A stretch of 64,000 nt of DNA from Betaproteobacteria bacterium (GTDB lineage: Bacteria; Pseudomonadota; Gammaproteobacteria; Burkholderiales; WYBJ01): NCBI GenBank assembly GCA_009377585.1, contig WHTS01000017.1:16457-80456 (forward strand), written 5' to 3'. Below are positions 18,320 through 28,080 of this stretch, one piece after another. Numbering within the stretch: position 1 is the stretch's first letter; every line of letters starts with the position of its first letter. The notes under the pieces are model-generated. The model was not told where the DNA came from, did not search any database, and saw only the letters and a program-made list of their open reading frames with translations. The position numbers were made by a program, and so were the translations under genes.

Positions 18320-19669
18320 TCAGCGCATACCGGGCAGCATGCCGCGAAAATTGCGCATCATCTTCGTCATACCGCCCTTGGCCATCATCTTCATGAGCTT
18401 TTGCGCCTGCTCGAACTGATTGAGCAGGCGGTTGACTTCCTGCACGCTCGCCCCGGCGCCGGCCGCGATGCGCCGCTTGCGCGAGGCCTTGATCAGCTCC
18501 GGCTTGGCACGCTCCTGCGGCGTCATCGAATTGATGATGCCCTCGATGCGCCGCACGGTCTTCTCGTCCATTTGCGCGCCCTGCGCAGCCTGCGCGAACT
18601 GCGCCGGAAGCTTGTCCATGAGCGAGCTCACGCCGCCCATCTTGCGCATCTGCCCGATTTGCGCCTTGAAGTCTTCCAGGTCGAAGCCCTTGCCGGTCTT
18701 GACCTTCTTCGCCAGCTTCTCGGCATCGGCCCGATCGACGGTGCGCTGGGCTTCCTCCACCAGCGAAAGCACGTCGCCCATGCCCAGAATGCGCGAGGCC
18801 ATGCGGTCGGGGTGAAATGCCTCCAAACCGTTCAGCTTCTCGCCCACGCCGGCGAACTTGATCGGCTTGCCGGTAATATTGCGCACCGACAGCGCCGCCC
18901 CGCCGCGCGCGTCGCCGTCGAGCTTGGTGAGCACGATCCCGGTCAGCGGCAGGGCCTCGGCGAACGCCTTGGCCGTATTGACGGCATCCTGGCCCTGCAT
19001 CGAGTCGACCACGAACAGGGTCTCGGCCGGATCGAGCGCGGCATGGAGCGCCCGAATCTCGTCCATCATCTCCTGGTCGATCGTGAGCCGTCCGGCCGTA
19101 TCGACGATCACGATGTCGTGGAAATGCGTGCGCGCGTAGGCGACCGCGCCGCGTGCGATCTCGACCGGCGCTTGGCCCCCGGGGGCTTCGTAGAAATCGG
19201 CTTCCACCTGCTGCGCCAGCGTGCGCAACTGCTCGATCGCGGCCGGGCGGTACACGTCCGCGCTGGCCAGCAGCACCTTCTTGCGCACCTGCTCCTGCAG
19301 CAGCTTGGCGAGCTTTCCGCTCGACGTGGTCTTGCCCGAGCCTTGCAGGCCGGCCATGAGGATGATCGCCGGTGGCTTGACCGCGAGATCGAGCCCCACG
19401 CTCTCTGTGCCCATCAGCTCGACCAGCTCGCGGTGGACGATACCGACCACCGCCTGCCCCGGCGTCAAGCTGGTCAGCACATCCTGTCCGAGCGCCTTCT
19501 CGCGCACCCGCGCAATGAAGTCGCGCACCACCGGCAACGCCACGTCGGCTTCGAGCAGCGCCATGCGCACTTCGCGCATGGCCTCCTGCACATTGGACTC
19601 GGTGAGGCGAGCCTCGCCGCGCAAGGACTTGAGAACGCCGGTGAGCCGGCTGGTCAATGCATCGAACAT
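18320..19669 (-). CDS. ffh: Signal recognition particle protein
   Basis: A 449-residue SRP54 GTPase that binds signal sequences with 4.5S RNA and docks at FtsY. The N domain is residues 1-85, the G domain follows with GLQGSGKTTSSGKLAK near 107 and the DTAGR motif near 190, and the Met-rich M domain runs from about 300 to the end (KLMKMMAKGGMTKMMRN). Length is normal. It is divergent from the ccsA-like gene. Confidence 0.98.
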   Translation of the reverse strand: MFDALTSRLTGVLKSLRGEARLTESNVQEAMREVRMALLEADVALPVVRDFIARVREKALGQDVLTSLTPGQAVVGIVHRELVELMGTESVGLDLAVKPPAIILMAGLQGSGKTTSSGKLAKLLQEQVRKKVLLASADVYRPAAIEQLRTLAQQVEADFYEAPGGQAPVEIARGAVAYARTHFHDIVIVDTAGRLTIDQEMMDEIRALHAALDPAETLFVVDSMQGQDAVNTAKAFAEALPLTGIVLTKLDGDARGGAALSVRNITGKPIKFAGVGEKLNGLEAFHPDRMASRILGMGDVLSLVEEAQRTVDRADAEKLAKKVKTGKGFDLEDFKAQIGQMRKMGGVSSLMDKLPAQFAQAAQGAQMDEKTVRRIEGIINSMTPQERAKPELIKASRKRRIAAGAGASVQEVNRLLNQFEQAQKLMKMMAKGGMTKMMRNFRGMLPGMR

Positions 19670-19700
19670 GGTCGCGGAACGATCAAGAAAGGACGAGCCG

Positions 19701-19706
19701 TATAAT
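19701..19706 (+). promoter_or_regulatory. Candidate -10 element upstream of the ccsA-like gene
   Basis: Perfect TATAAT about 100 bases before the ATG at 19803, in the ffh/ccsA divergent region. No good -35 is visible. Confidence 0.35.
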
Positions 19707-19802
19707 GCCTTGCTCTGCGCGCGCGCCAGATAGACACGGCAACACGGCGCAGCGACTCGAGATTCGAATGGACCCCGCCCCGGAAACGACGCGAAGCGAA
19801 GG

Positions 19803-20642
19803 ATGACGCCGTCGATTTTAGCCTACCTTGCGACGGCGCTCGTTTACGGCGCGCTGGCGGCTTACTTCTGGCGCACGCGCTGGGCGAGTCCCATCCCGGC
19901 TGCTGCCGAGAAGTCCTTGAGGCCGGGTCTTTGGGAGCAGATCGCGGTGCTTGTGCCGCTCGCGCTGCATGCCGTGCTGCTCTACCAATCGACCCTGGCG
20001 GGTCCCGAAGTCCGGCTCGGCCTAGGCAATGCCGCCTCGCTCATCGTGTGGCTATCGGTCCTGATCTACTGGCTCGGCAGTTTCGTCTACCGCGTGGAGG
20101 GCTTGCAGGCGCTGGTGATGCCCATCGCCGCCATCGGCTGTCTGCTGCCGCTGGCCGCGCCGGGCGCACGGGCACTACCCAACACGCAGTTGCTGGCCTT
20201 CAAGGCGCACCTGCTCATTTCCATGCTGGCCTACGGCTTTTTCACCATCGCCTCGCTCCACGTGCTGCTGATGGCGGTGCTGGAAAAGCGCCTGCATGGC
20301 GGGCAGCTGCGATCCGCGCTGACGCGCCTGCCGCCGCTGCTCACGATGGAGCACATCCTGTTTCAATTGATCGGCGCCGGCTTCGTGCTGCTCACCCTGA
20401 GCCTTGCCTCGGGCATCGTCTTCTCCGAGGAAGTGTTCGGTAAACCCCTGAGTCCCAATCACAAGACCGTGTTCGGCGTGATTTCGTGGGCGCTTTTCGG
20501 CGCGCTGCTGTGGGGCCGGCGGCGGTACGGCTGGCGCGGACGTGTCGCCATGCGCTGGACGCTCGCGGGGTTCCTGACGCTGATTCTGGCCTACTTCGGC
20601 AGCCGCTTCGTGCTGGAAGTCGTGCTGCAGCGCACGGCTTGA
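19803..20642 (+). CDS. CcsA/YpjD-like inner-membrane protein (cytochrome c assembly domain)
   Basis: A 279-residue integral membrane protein with about eight hydrophobic helices. The His-containing KAHLLISMLAYG and the FGVISWALFGALLWGR segment match the CcsA/CcmC family. YpjD-type members are next to ffh in many proteobacteria; their role is not settled, though the fold is that of haem-handling proteins. It is 56 bases upstream of the CorB/CorC-like gene. Confidence 0.85.
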   Translation: MTPSILAYLATALVYGALAAYFWRTRWASPIPAAAEKSLRPGLWEQIAVLVPLALHAVLLYQSTLAGPEVRLGLGNAASLIVWLSVLIYWLGSFVYRVEGLQALVMPIAAIGCLLPLAAPGARALPNTQLLAFKAHLLISMLAYGFFTIASLHVLLMAVLEKRLHGGQLRSALTRLPPLLTMEHILFQLIGAGFVLLTLSLASGIVFSEEVFGKPLSPNHKTVFGVISWALFGALLWGRRRYGWRGRVAMRWTLAGFLTLILAYFGSRFVLEVVLQRTA

Positions 20643-20698
20643 CGCTGGCCGGGTCTGGCCGCCATACTGCCTTCGGTCCCCCGACAGCACTAACCCGT

Positions 20699-22003
20699 TT
20701 GGACCCTTTCCCTCTAGGCACGATCGTTATCGCCCTGATCGTGCTGCTCATCGTTTCAGGCTCCTTCTCCATCGCCGAGACCAGCATGATGGCGCTCAAC
20801 CGCTATCGGCTGAAGCACCTGGTGGAGACCGGCCGACCCGGCGCCAAGCTCACACAGGACCTTCTCAATCGCACCGACCGGCTGTTGGGGGTGATCCTGC
20901 TCTTCAACAACCTGGTCAACGCCGCAGCGGCCATGCTCGCCACGATCGTGACCGTGCACCTGTTCGGCGAGAACAAGCTTGCCCTGGCACTCGGCACCGC
21001 AGCCATAACGTTCCTGATCCTGGTATTCAGCGAGATTACGCCCAAGGTCGTTGGCGCGACCTATCCGGAGCGGATTGCGCTGCCGGCCTCGTTCGTCCTG
21101 GCACCCTTGCTCAAGCTGACGTATCCGTTCGTCGGCTTCACCAATTTCTTCGTGCGCGGGCTGCTCAGGCTCGCCAGGCTGCCGGAACGCCCGTCCGAGG
21201 CGGAAAGCAAACTGACCCTGGAAGAGCTGCGCACCCTGGTGCTGGAGTCCAGCCGCTACATTCCGAACAAGCACAAGAGCATTCTGCTCAACCTGTTCGA
21301 GCTGGAGTCGATAACCGTCGACGACGTCATGACCCCGCGCAGCCACATCGAAGCGATCGATCTCGCCGACCCGTTGGCCGCTATCCAGCGCCAGATCGCG
21401 ACCTGCTATCACACCCGGCTGCCCGCCTATCGCGGTCAACTGGACGAGGTTGCCGGGATATTGCACGTGCGCTCGGTCCTGAACCTGGGCAAGAGGTTCG
21501 ACCAGCTGCACGTCGAGGATCTCGAATCGGTGCTGCGCGAGCCCTACTTCATCCCTGCCGGAACCCCGCTGTTGACGCAATTGCAGCAATTCCAGGAAAA
21601 CCACGACCGGCTGGGATTGGTGGTCGACGAGTACGGCGAGCTGATGGGGCTGGTCACCATCGACGACATCCTGGAGGAGATCATCGGCGAGTTCACCACC
21701 CATTCGCCGCTGGTAAGCGGGCTCATCCATCGCCAGCCGGACGGCAGCACGCTGGTCGAGGCGAGCGTGCCGCTGCGCGAGCTGAACCGAAAGTTGAATC
21801 TCACCCTGCCGCTGGATGGACCGAAGACCTTGAACGGACTCATTCTCGAGGCCTTGCAGGACATTCCCGAGCCCGGCACGACGGTGCTGATCGACGGCTA
21901 TCCGCTGGAAATTGTCCAGACCCAGGAAAAAGTCGTAAAAGCCGTCCGTATCTATCCGCGACGCAAGGAAAATGAGCTCTTGAATAGCGAAGCTAAGGTC
22001 TGA
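20699..22003 (+). CDS. CNNM/CorB-family membrane protein with CBS pair
   Basis: 434 residues. The N-terminal DUF21 domain (about 1-190) has four hydrophobic stretches, beginning PLGTIVIALIVLLIVSGSF and SIAETSMMALNRYRLKHL. A CBS pair covers about 205-335 (VDDVMTPRSHIEAID; LGLVVDEYGELMGLVTIDD), and a CorC/HlyC domain ends the protein. The family is implicated in Mg2+ and Co2+ efflux. No ATG or GTG precedes the first helix; the TTG at 20699 gives the usual family N-terminus. Function is inferred from the family. Confidence 0.88.
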   Translation: MDPFPLGTIVIALIVLLIVSGSFSIAETSMMALNRYRLKHLVETGRPGAKLTQDLLNRTDRLLGVILLFNNLVNAAAAMLATIVTVHLFGENKLALALGTAAITFLILVFSEITPKVVGATYPERIALPASFVLAPLLKLTYPFVGFTNFFVRGLLRLARLPERPSEAESKLTLEELRTLVLESSRYIPNKHKSILLNLFELESITVDDVMTPRSHIEAIDLADPLAAIQRQIATCYHTRLPAYRGQLDEVAGILHVRSVLNLGKRFDQLHVEDLESVLREPYFIPAGTPLLTQLQQFQENHDRLGLVVDEYGELMGLVTIDDILEEIIGEFTTHSPLVSGLIHRQPDGSTLVEASVPLRELNRKLNLTLPLDGPKTLNGLILEALQDIPEPGTTVLIDGYPLEIVQTQEKVVKAVRIYPRRKENELLNSEAKV

Positions 22004-22084
22004 CTTCTTCGCTTTACAAGGCGGCTGTGTGCAGGGCATCATTGAAAAAGCTGGGCAGAAGGCCAGGCAGAGCGGGGAGCGTCT

Positions 22085-23314
22085 ATGGCAACGGCAACGG
22101 CCGCGGCACCACGAAAAGATGTGCGGGAGGCGACGTTCTCCTGGGTCGGCCAGGACAAGGCCGGAAAAACCGTGCGCGGCGAAATGCGCGCCGGTGGGCA
22201 AGCTCAGGTCACCGCAACGCTGCGCCGCCAGGGCGTCAAGGTGGTGCGGGTGCGCAAGCAATCGATCCGGCGCGGCGGCTCGGTCTCCGACAAGGACATC
22301 ACCTTCTTCACGCGCCAGCTCGCGACCATGATGAAGTCCGGAGTGCCGCTGCTGCAAGCGTTCGATATCGTCTCCAAGGGGCATTCCAACCCGGCGGTCC
22401 AGCGCCTGCTGATCGACGTGAAGACCGAGGTCGAGACCGGCTCCAGCTTGAAGCAGGCGTTCTCCAAGCACCCGCTGTATTTCGACGCCCTGTACGTGAA
22501 CCTGGTGGGTGCGGGCGAGCAGGCCGGTATTCTCGACACCGTGCTCGACCGGCTTGCGACCTACAAGGAAAAGATCCTCGCCATCAAGAACAAGATCAAA
22601 TCGGCGCTGTTCTATCCGATTGCGGTCATCGTGGTGGCCATCGTCATCACCGCGGTGATCATGATCTTCGTCATTCCCGCGTTCAAGAGCGTGTTTGCGA
22701 GCTTCGGCGCCGATCTGCCGGCGCCGACGCTGATCGTGATCGCCATCTCGGATTTCTTCGTCGAGTACTGGTTCGTCATGGCGGCCGGCATCGGCGGTGC
22801 CATCTGGGCCTTCTTCTGGACCTGGCGACGATCCACCAAGATGCAGATCGTCATGGACCGGCTGTTCCTGCGCATCCCCATCTTCGGCGAACTGATTCGC
22901 AAGAGCGCGATCGCGCGCTGGACGCGTACGCTGGCGACCATGTTCGCAGCCGGCGTGCCGTTGGTGGAGGCGCTCGATTCGGTGGCCGGTGCGGCCGGTA
23001 ACTACGAATACTTCGCCGCGACCAAGAAGGTCCAGACCGAGATCTCGACCGGCACGAGCCTCACCGTCGCCATGCAGAACGCGGACGTGTTTCCGAACAT
23101 GGTCGTGCAGATGGTGTCGATTGGCGAGGAAGCGGGCTCGCTCGACGCGATGCTGTCCAAGGTCGCGGACTTCTACGAAGCCGAAGTCGACGACGCGGTC
23201 GAAGCGCTGCAAAGCCTGATGGAGCCGATCATCATGGTGGTGCTCGGTACGCTGATCGGCGGCATGGTGGTGGCCATGTACCTGCCGATCTTCAAGCTGG
23301 GCCAGGTGGTCTAG
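22085..23314 (+). CDS. pilC: Type IV pilus inner-membrane platform protein
   Basis: A 409-residue GspF/PilC family protein that anchors the pilus motor at the inner membrane. It carries two copies of the GspF domain (about residues 75-200 and 277-400), shown by DITFFTRQLATMMKSGVPLL and ARWTRTLATMFAAGVPLVEAL, with three membrane helices. The ATPase gene pilB, normally just upstream, is absent; the CorB-like gene sits there instead. PilD follows after 136 bases. Confidence 0.95.
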   Translation: MATATAAAPRKDVREATFSWVGQDKAGKTVRGEMRAGGQAQVTATLRRQGVKVVRVRKQSIRRGGSVSDKDITFFTRQLATMMKSGVPLLQAFDIVSKGHSNPAVQRLLIDVKTEVETGSSLKQAFSKHPLYFDALYVNLVGAGEQAGILDTVLDRLATYKEKILAIKNKIKSALFYPIAVIVVAIVITAVIMIFVIPAFKSVFASFGADLPAPTLIVIAISDFFVEYWFVMAAGIGGAIWAFFWTWRRSTKMQIVMDRLFLRIPIFGELIRKSAIARWTRTLATMFAAGVPLVEALDSVAGAAGNYEYFAATKKVQTEISTGTSLTVAMQNADVFPNMVVQMVSIGEEAGSLDAMLSKVADFYEAEVDDAVEALQSLMEPIIMVVLGTLIGGMVVAMYLPIFKLGQVV

Positions 23315-23450
23315 TCCCGCTTGTCGAGTCCGAGCCTCTGGTCGTGTTGCTGCACGGCGCGGCCGACTGCTGGCCGGGACACTGTGGCGTGGCGTTGGCC
23401 TTTGTTCGCCGCAGCGGCTGAATTGCCGAGCCGACGGCCGAGCTGATTGA

Positions 23451-24317
23451 ATGGATGCCCTCGCCGAACTGCTGGCGCGGCCGGTTGCGTTCGTTGCGCT
23501 ATGCGCGATCGTCGGGCTCGTCGTCGGCAGCTTTCTCAACGTGGTGATCCATCGCCTGCCGAAGATGCTCGAACGGCAGTGGCAGCGAGAGTGCGCCGAG
23601 CTCGAGGGCGAAAGGCCGAACGCGACGCCGCGCTACAACCTGATCGTGCCGGCATCGGCCTGTCCCGGCTGCAATCACCGCATCCGGGCGCTCGAGAACG
23701 TGCCGGTCCTGAGTTATCTCGCTTTGCGCGGCAAGTGCTCGGCGTGCGGCATGCGCATCCCGGCACGCTATCCGGCAGTGGAGTTGCTGAGCGGCGCGCT
23801 CAGTGCCTACGTGGGCTGGCATTTCGGTCCCGGCTGGACCGCCGCTGCCGCGCTGCTGTTCGCCTGGTCGATGATCGCGCTGGCGTTCATCGATCTCGAT
23901 ACCTTCTTCCTGCCCGACAACATCACCCTGCCGCTGGTATGGGCAGGGTTGCTGGCACAATTGCTGCACCTGTTGCCCGAGGTGACGCTGGCCGATGCCG
24001 TGATCGGTGCCGTGGCCGGGTACTGCGCGTTGTGGTCGGTGTTCTGGCTGTTCAAGCTCGCCACCGGCAAGGAGGGCATGGGGTACGGCGACTTCAAGCT
24101 GCTGGCGGCGATCGGCGCCTGGCTCGGATGGAAGGCGCTACCCCTGGTCATTCTGTTGTCGTCGCTGGTAGGCACGCTCATCGGCGTCGTTCTCATGTTG
24201 CTGCGCCGGCAGGGGCGCGACATGCCAATCCCGTTCGGCCCGTACCTGGTCATTGCCGGCTTGATCGCGCTCTTCTGGGGCCGTACGATCACCGAGCGCT
24301 ATCTCGACCTGTTCTGA
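23451..24317 (+). CDS. pilD: Prepilin leader peptidase / N-methyltransferase
   Basis: A 288-residue bifunctional inner-membrane aspartyl protease that cleaves prepilin leaders and methylates the new N-terminus. The cytoplasmic loop has the two CxxC pairs (SACPGCN near 67 and GKCSACG near 99), and the catalytic aspartates are in FIDLDTFFLPD and GMGYGDFKLLAAIG. It precedes coaE by 7 bases. Confidence 0.97.
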   Translation: MDALAELLARPVAFVALCAIVGLVVGSFLNVVIHRLPKMLERQWQRECAELEGERPNATPRYNLIVPASACPGCNHRIRALENVPVLSYLALRGKCSACGMRIPARYPAVELLSGALSAYVGWHFGPGWTAAAALLFAWSMIALAFIDLDTFFLPDNITLPLVWAGLLAQLLHLLPEVTLADAVIGAVAGYCALWSVFWLFKLATGKEGMGYGDFKLLAAIGAWLGWKALPLVILLSSLVGTLIGVVLMLLRRQGRDMPIPFGPYLVIAGLIALFWGRTITERYLDLF

Positions 24318-24324
24318 GCGCACC

Positions 24325-24966
24325 ATGAGTTATGTCGTCATCATCACCGGAGGGATCGGCTCGGGCAAGACCGCGGTATCCGACCTGTTGCAGGCGCGCG
24401 GCGCCGCAGTCGTGGATACCGACGTGATCTCTCGCCGCCTCACCGCGCCCGGCGGCGCGGCGATGCCCGCGCTGGTCGCCCGGTTCGGTGCCGATATTGC
24501 GGCGGCGGACGGCGGCCTCGATCGCGACCGGATGCGCGCGCTCGTATTCGGCGACCCCGAAGCGAAACGCAGCCTCGAATCGATCCTGCATCCCATGATC
24601 CGGCTCGAAGCCTTCCGGCAGGTGCATGCTGCGAGCACGCCCTACGTGGTGCTGGTGGTCCCTTTGCTGGTGGAATCCAACGCCTATCGCGACATCGCCG
24701 ATCGGGTGCTGGTGGTCGATTGTCCCGAAGCGATACAGATCGAACGCACCATGCGGCGCAGCGGTCTTGCGCGCGAACAAGTGGAGCGCATCGTGCAAGC
24801 GCAAGCGCCGCGCTCGGCGCGACTGGCGCTCGCCGACGACGTGGTGGTGAACGATGCAGGGCTCGACGAGCTCACGGTGGCGGTGGAGCGATTGCACATG
24901 CGTTACCTGCAATGGGCTGCGGACAAGTCGCGGCCCGGCGCCAAAGCCCCGGAAGCGCGCCCCTGA
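24325..24966 (+). CDS. coaE: Dephospho-CoA kinase
   Basis: A 213-residue kinase for the last step of coenzyme A synthesis. The P-loop is GGIGSGKT at residues 9-16 and the substrate motif VVDTDVISRRL follows at about 30. Length is normal. It lies between pilD and zapD in the arrangement typical of betaproteobacteria. Confidence 0.97.
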   Translation: MSYVVIITGGIGSGKTAVSDLLQARGAAVVDTDVISRRLTAPGGAAMPALVARFGADIAAADGGLDRDRMRALVFGDPEAKRSLESILHPMIRLEAFRQVHAASTPYVVLVVPLLVESNAYRDIADRVLVVDCPEAIQIERTMRRSGLAREQVERIVQAQAPRSARLALADDVVVNDAGLDELTVAVERLHMRYLQWAADKSRPGAKAPEARP

Positions 24967-25050
24967 AGCTTTATTTTTTGCAGGCATTGAACCATACTTA
25001 GCGTGCCGCTCGGGCGCTTGCGGTAGCGGCCGAGTGGCAAGACCAGGGCG

Positions 25051-25857
25051 ATGTCATCCGGGGACAGGAGTGTGCCGACGCCAGCCAACGCGAATCGGAT
25101 CGGCTATGAATACCCGCTGAGCGAGCGGGTACGGACCCTGTTGCGCCTGGAAGACCTGTACCGCAAAGCGTGGTATTTCACGGCGAAGTCCGAGTCGGTC
25201 GAGAACCACGTCGCGCTCGTTCTGCTGTTCGACATCCTGGAGGTCGCTGGCCGGGCCGATCTCAAGTCGGACTTGCTGCAGGAGCTCGAGCGCCAGCGCC
25301 AGAGCCTGGAGAGCCTGCGCGACAACCCGGCGATCTCGCTCGACATCCTCGATCAGGTGATACGCGAGATCGACCAGACCTCCACCCGCCTGTTCCAGAT
25401 GTCGGGCAAGTTCGGCCAGGACCTGCGCGACAACGAGTGGCTGATGAGCATCAAGCAGCGCACCGGCATTCCGGGCGGCGTGTGCGAATTCGACCTCCCC
25501 TCGTATCATTACTGGCTCAATCAGGACACCGAACAACGGCGTCACGACCTGGAAGCGTGGCTGGCGCCGTTTCGCCCCATTCACGACGCGATCACCATCG
25601 TGCTGCGGCTGCTGCGCGAAAGCGGCAAGTCGAGCGCGCAGATGGCGACCCAAGGCGTATTCCAGCAAATGATGGCCGGACGCATGGCCCAGATGCTGCG
25701 CGTACGGCTGAAGCGCGACTATGCCTGCGTGCCCGAGATCAGTGCGAACAAGTACGCGCTCAACATCCGCTTCATGACCCTGTCCGGCCCGGGCAGGGAA
25801 CGGCCGCGCACGGCCGATTTCGACGTTCCGTTCGAGCTGACGTTCTGTAGTCTCTAG
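25051..25857 (+). CDS. zapD: Cell division protein ZapD
   Basis: A 268-residue FtsZ-bundling protein (formerly DUF1342/YacF). It has the family start YEYPLSERVRTLLRLEDL and the segment LPSYHYWLN. The C-terminus DVPFELTFCSL matches the usual end, so the TAG at 25855 is the natural stop. The next gene, an FtsH paralog, is in the same frame with no other stop between, so read-through would fuse them. Confidence 0.95.
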   Translation: MSSGDRSVPTPANANRIGYEYPLSERVRTLLRLEDLYRKAWYFTAKSESVENHVALVLLFDILEVAGRADLKSDLLQELERQRQSLESLRDNPAISLDILDQVIREIDQTSTRLFQMSGKFGQDLRDNEWLMSIKQRTGIPGGVCEFDLPSYHYWLNQDTEQRRHDLEAWLAPFRPIHDAITIVLRLLRESGKSSAQMATQGVFQQMMAGRMAQMLRVRLKRDYACVPEISANKYALNIRFMTLSGPGRERPRTADFDVPFELTFCSL

Positions 25858-25911
25858 CAAGCGCCCATCGCCGAACCCTGGCGCGCAAGCGGCCCACAAC
25901 AGCCCGCCCCC

Positions 25912-27687
25912 TTGCCTCGCCGCCGCGCATGTCTGCCAACGGGTTCGGTTCGTGCGGATGCGGTGGGCGTTGCCAACCAGCCGAGGAAGGTGAGCAATTT
26001 CGAGACGATCCTGCCCGCGTTCGTCGACCCGGGGCTGGAGCGCTTTCTCATCGACCACGGCGTAGAGATCAGTGCCACGCCGATCTCGGAGGGCGGCAGT
26101 CCGTTGCTGACGCTGCTGTTCGGATTCGGCCCGGCGCTGCTGTTCATCGGCTTTTACATCTGGCTGTTCCGCCGCGCCGCGCAACAGGGCGGCGGCATGG
26201 GCGGCGCGCTCATGGGTATCGGCAAGAGCAAGGCGCGCCGCTTCGACAAGGAAAGCGAAACCAAGGTGACGTTCGACGACGTGGCCGGAATCGACGAGGC
26301 CGAGAACGAGCTGGTGGAGATCGTCGACTTTCTGAAGGCGCCCGAGAAGTACACGCGTCTGGGCGGTACGGCGCCCAAGGGCGTGCTGCTGGTCGGCGCG
26401 CCCGGTACGGGCAAGACGTTGCTCGCGCGCGCGGTCGCGGGCGAGGCCGGCGTGCCGTTCTTCTCGATGAGCGCCGCCGAGTTCGTGGAAATGATCGTAG
26501 GCGTGGGCGCGGCGCGGGTGCGCGATCTGTTCAAGGAAGCGCGCGCCAACGCGCCGGCGATCATCTTCATCGACGAGCTCGACGCCATCGGGCGCGCACG
26601 CGGGCAGGTTGCGATCGGCGGTTCGAGCGAGCAGGAGCAGACGCTGAACCAGATCCTCACCGAGATGGACGGCTTTTCCAGCCGCGAAGGCGTGATCGTG
26701 CTCGCGGCAACCAACCAGCCCGACGTGCTCGACAAGGCGCTGCTGCGGCCGGGCCGCTTCGACCGGCGCGTCATCGTCAATCTGCCCGACAAGCGAGGGC
26801 GGGAAGCCATCCTCGCGGTGCATACGCGCAAGGTTCCGCTCGCCGACGACGCCCACCCGGAGGAAATCGCCGCATCGACGCCTGGATTTTCGGGCGCCGA
26901 TTTGAAGAACCTCGTCAATGAGGCGGCACTGCTGGCGGCGCGGCGCGGCGAGAATCACGTGCGGCAGAAGGATTTCGCCGATGCGCTGGAAAAGATCGTG
27001 CTCGGTCCCGCACGTCCGATCCTGTTGAGCGAGGACGATCGCAAGCGCATCGCATACCACGAAGGCGGACACGCCATCCTGGGCCTGGTGGTGCCGGGCG
27101 CCGACCCCGTCAGCCGCGTGACGATCGTGCCGCGCGGGCAGGCGCTCGGCGTCACCTACCAGCGCCCCGGGAGCGACCGCTACAACTACCCGGAATCTTA
27201 TTTGCGCGGAAGAATCGTCGGCATGCTCGGGGGGCGCGCAGCCGAGGAAATCGTTTTCGGCGACCGCACCACCGGCGCGGAGAACGACATCGAGCAGGCG
27301 ACCTCGCTCGCACGGCGCATGGTCACGCGCTGGGGCATGAGCGACCTGGGGCTGATCCAGCTCGCACCACGCGACAATCCCTATCTTGGCGGCCAGGCCT
27401 TCACGGGCACGAAGCCCTTCAGCGAGCACACGGCGCAGGCGATCGACGCCGAGGTGGCGAGAATCATCGACCAGAGCCACGCCGAAGCGAAACGGTTGCT
27501 GAACGCGCATCGCGATGCGCTAGACGCACTGGCGCAGGCGCTGCTCGAGCGCGAGTCGCTGGACGAGCGGGAAGTGTTGCAGGCGACCGGGCTCGAGCGT
27601 GCCCAGCCTGTTTCCCCGATTCCGTCGGACGAGCAGGACGCGGCTAGTGCGCCGCAGAACCCCCGGGCTCAACGCACCGTATCTTGA
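25912..27687 (+). CDS. FtsH-family ATP-dependent zinc metalloprotease, N-terminally short paralog
   Basis: About 591 residues. The AAA module is complete: Walker [11 protein letters not shown], Walker [10 protein letters not shown], and the SRH with [18 protein letters not shown]. The peptidase site HEGGH and the downstream [10 protein letters not shown] are intact, so it should be active. It has only one membrane segment (about residues 63-85); the first helix and most of the periplasmic domain of normal FtsH are missing, and only 54 bases separate it from zapD. The start is uncertain: I give the TTG at 25912, but a GTG near 25990 is possible. It interrupts the usual zapD-yacG neighbourhood, so a second full-length ftsH is expected elsewhere. 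Confidence 0.85.
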   Translation: MPRRRACLPTGSVRADAVGVANQPRKVSNFETILPAFVDPGLERFLIDHGVEISATPISEGGSPLLTLLFGFGPALLFIGFYIWLFRRAAQQGGGMGGALMGIGKSKARRFDKESETKVTFDDVAGIDEAENELVEIVDFLKAPEKYTRLGGTAPKGVLLVGAPGTGKTLLARAVAGEAGVPFFSMSAAEFVEMIVGVGAARVRDLFKEARANAPAIIFIDELDAIGRARGQVAIGGSSEQEQTLNQILTEMDGFSSREGVIVLAATNQPDVLDKALLRPGRFDRRVIVNLPDKRGREAILAVHTRKVPLADDAHPEEIAASTPGFSGADLKNLVNEAALLAARRGENHVRQKDFADALEKIVLGPARPILLSEDDRKRIAYHEGGHAILGLVVPGADPVSRVTIVPRGQALGVTYQRPGSDRYNYPESYLRGRIVGMLGGRAAEEIVFGDRTTGAENDIEQATSLARRMVTRWGMSDLGLIQLAPRDNPYLGGQAFTGTKPFSEHTAQAIDAEVARIIDQSHAEAKRLLNAHRDALDALAQALLERESLDEREVLQATGLERAQPVSPIPSDEQDAASAPQNPRAQRTVS

Positions 27688-27846
27688 CCGGGCGCGGGCT
27701 GCGCCTGCGATCGAAAGCATGTCCGATGCTGCGGGAGAACTGCATACCCGGAGCTACGAGGCATCGCCAAGCCCAAAGCGGTTCTTGCATTGCGCGCTCG
27801 CAAGCCGGGCAGTTCGCCTCGCAGGCAACGCCACGGCCGATGCGGG

Positions 27847-27852
27847 TACAAT
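27847..27852 (+). promoter_or_regulatory. Candidate -10 element (TACAAT) for yacG
   Basis: TACAAT lies 31 bases before the yacG ATG. The -35 region is poor. The rest of 27688-27882 holds nothing recognisable. Confidence 0.3.
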
Positions 27853-27882
27853 GCGCCCGTTTTGTTGATCGCTTTTAGTCCG

Positions 27883-28080
27883 ATGGCCGAGCCCGGCAAG
27901 CGCGTCGTCTCCTGTCCGACCTGCGGCTCTCCGGTCCCGTGGGGGCCGGAGAGCCGTTTCCGCCCCTTCTGCTGTGCACGCTGCAGGCTGATCGATCTCG
28001 GCCAGTGGGCTACCGAGCAGTACCGGGTGCCGGACGAAACGCGCAACGACGGTGACCCGAACGACCGCTCGGACGTTTGA
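27883..28080 (+). CDS. yacG: DNA gyrase inhibitor / zinc-ribbon protein YacG
   Basis: A 65-residue zinc protein with ligands in CPTCG (residues 11-15) and [11 protein letters not shown] (about 30-40). In E. coli YacG binds GyrB and inhibits gyrase. Its TGA at 28078-28080 directly abuts the convergent stop of the Nudix gene (TGATCA), leaving no room for a terminator. Confidence 0.93.
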   Translation: MAEPGKRVVSCPTCGSPVPWGPESRFRPFCCARCRLIDLGQWATEQYRVPDETRNDGDPNDRSDV

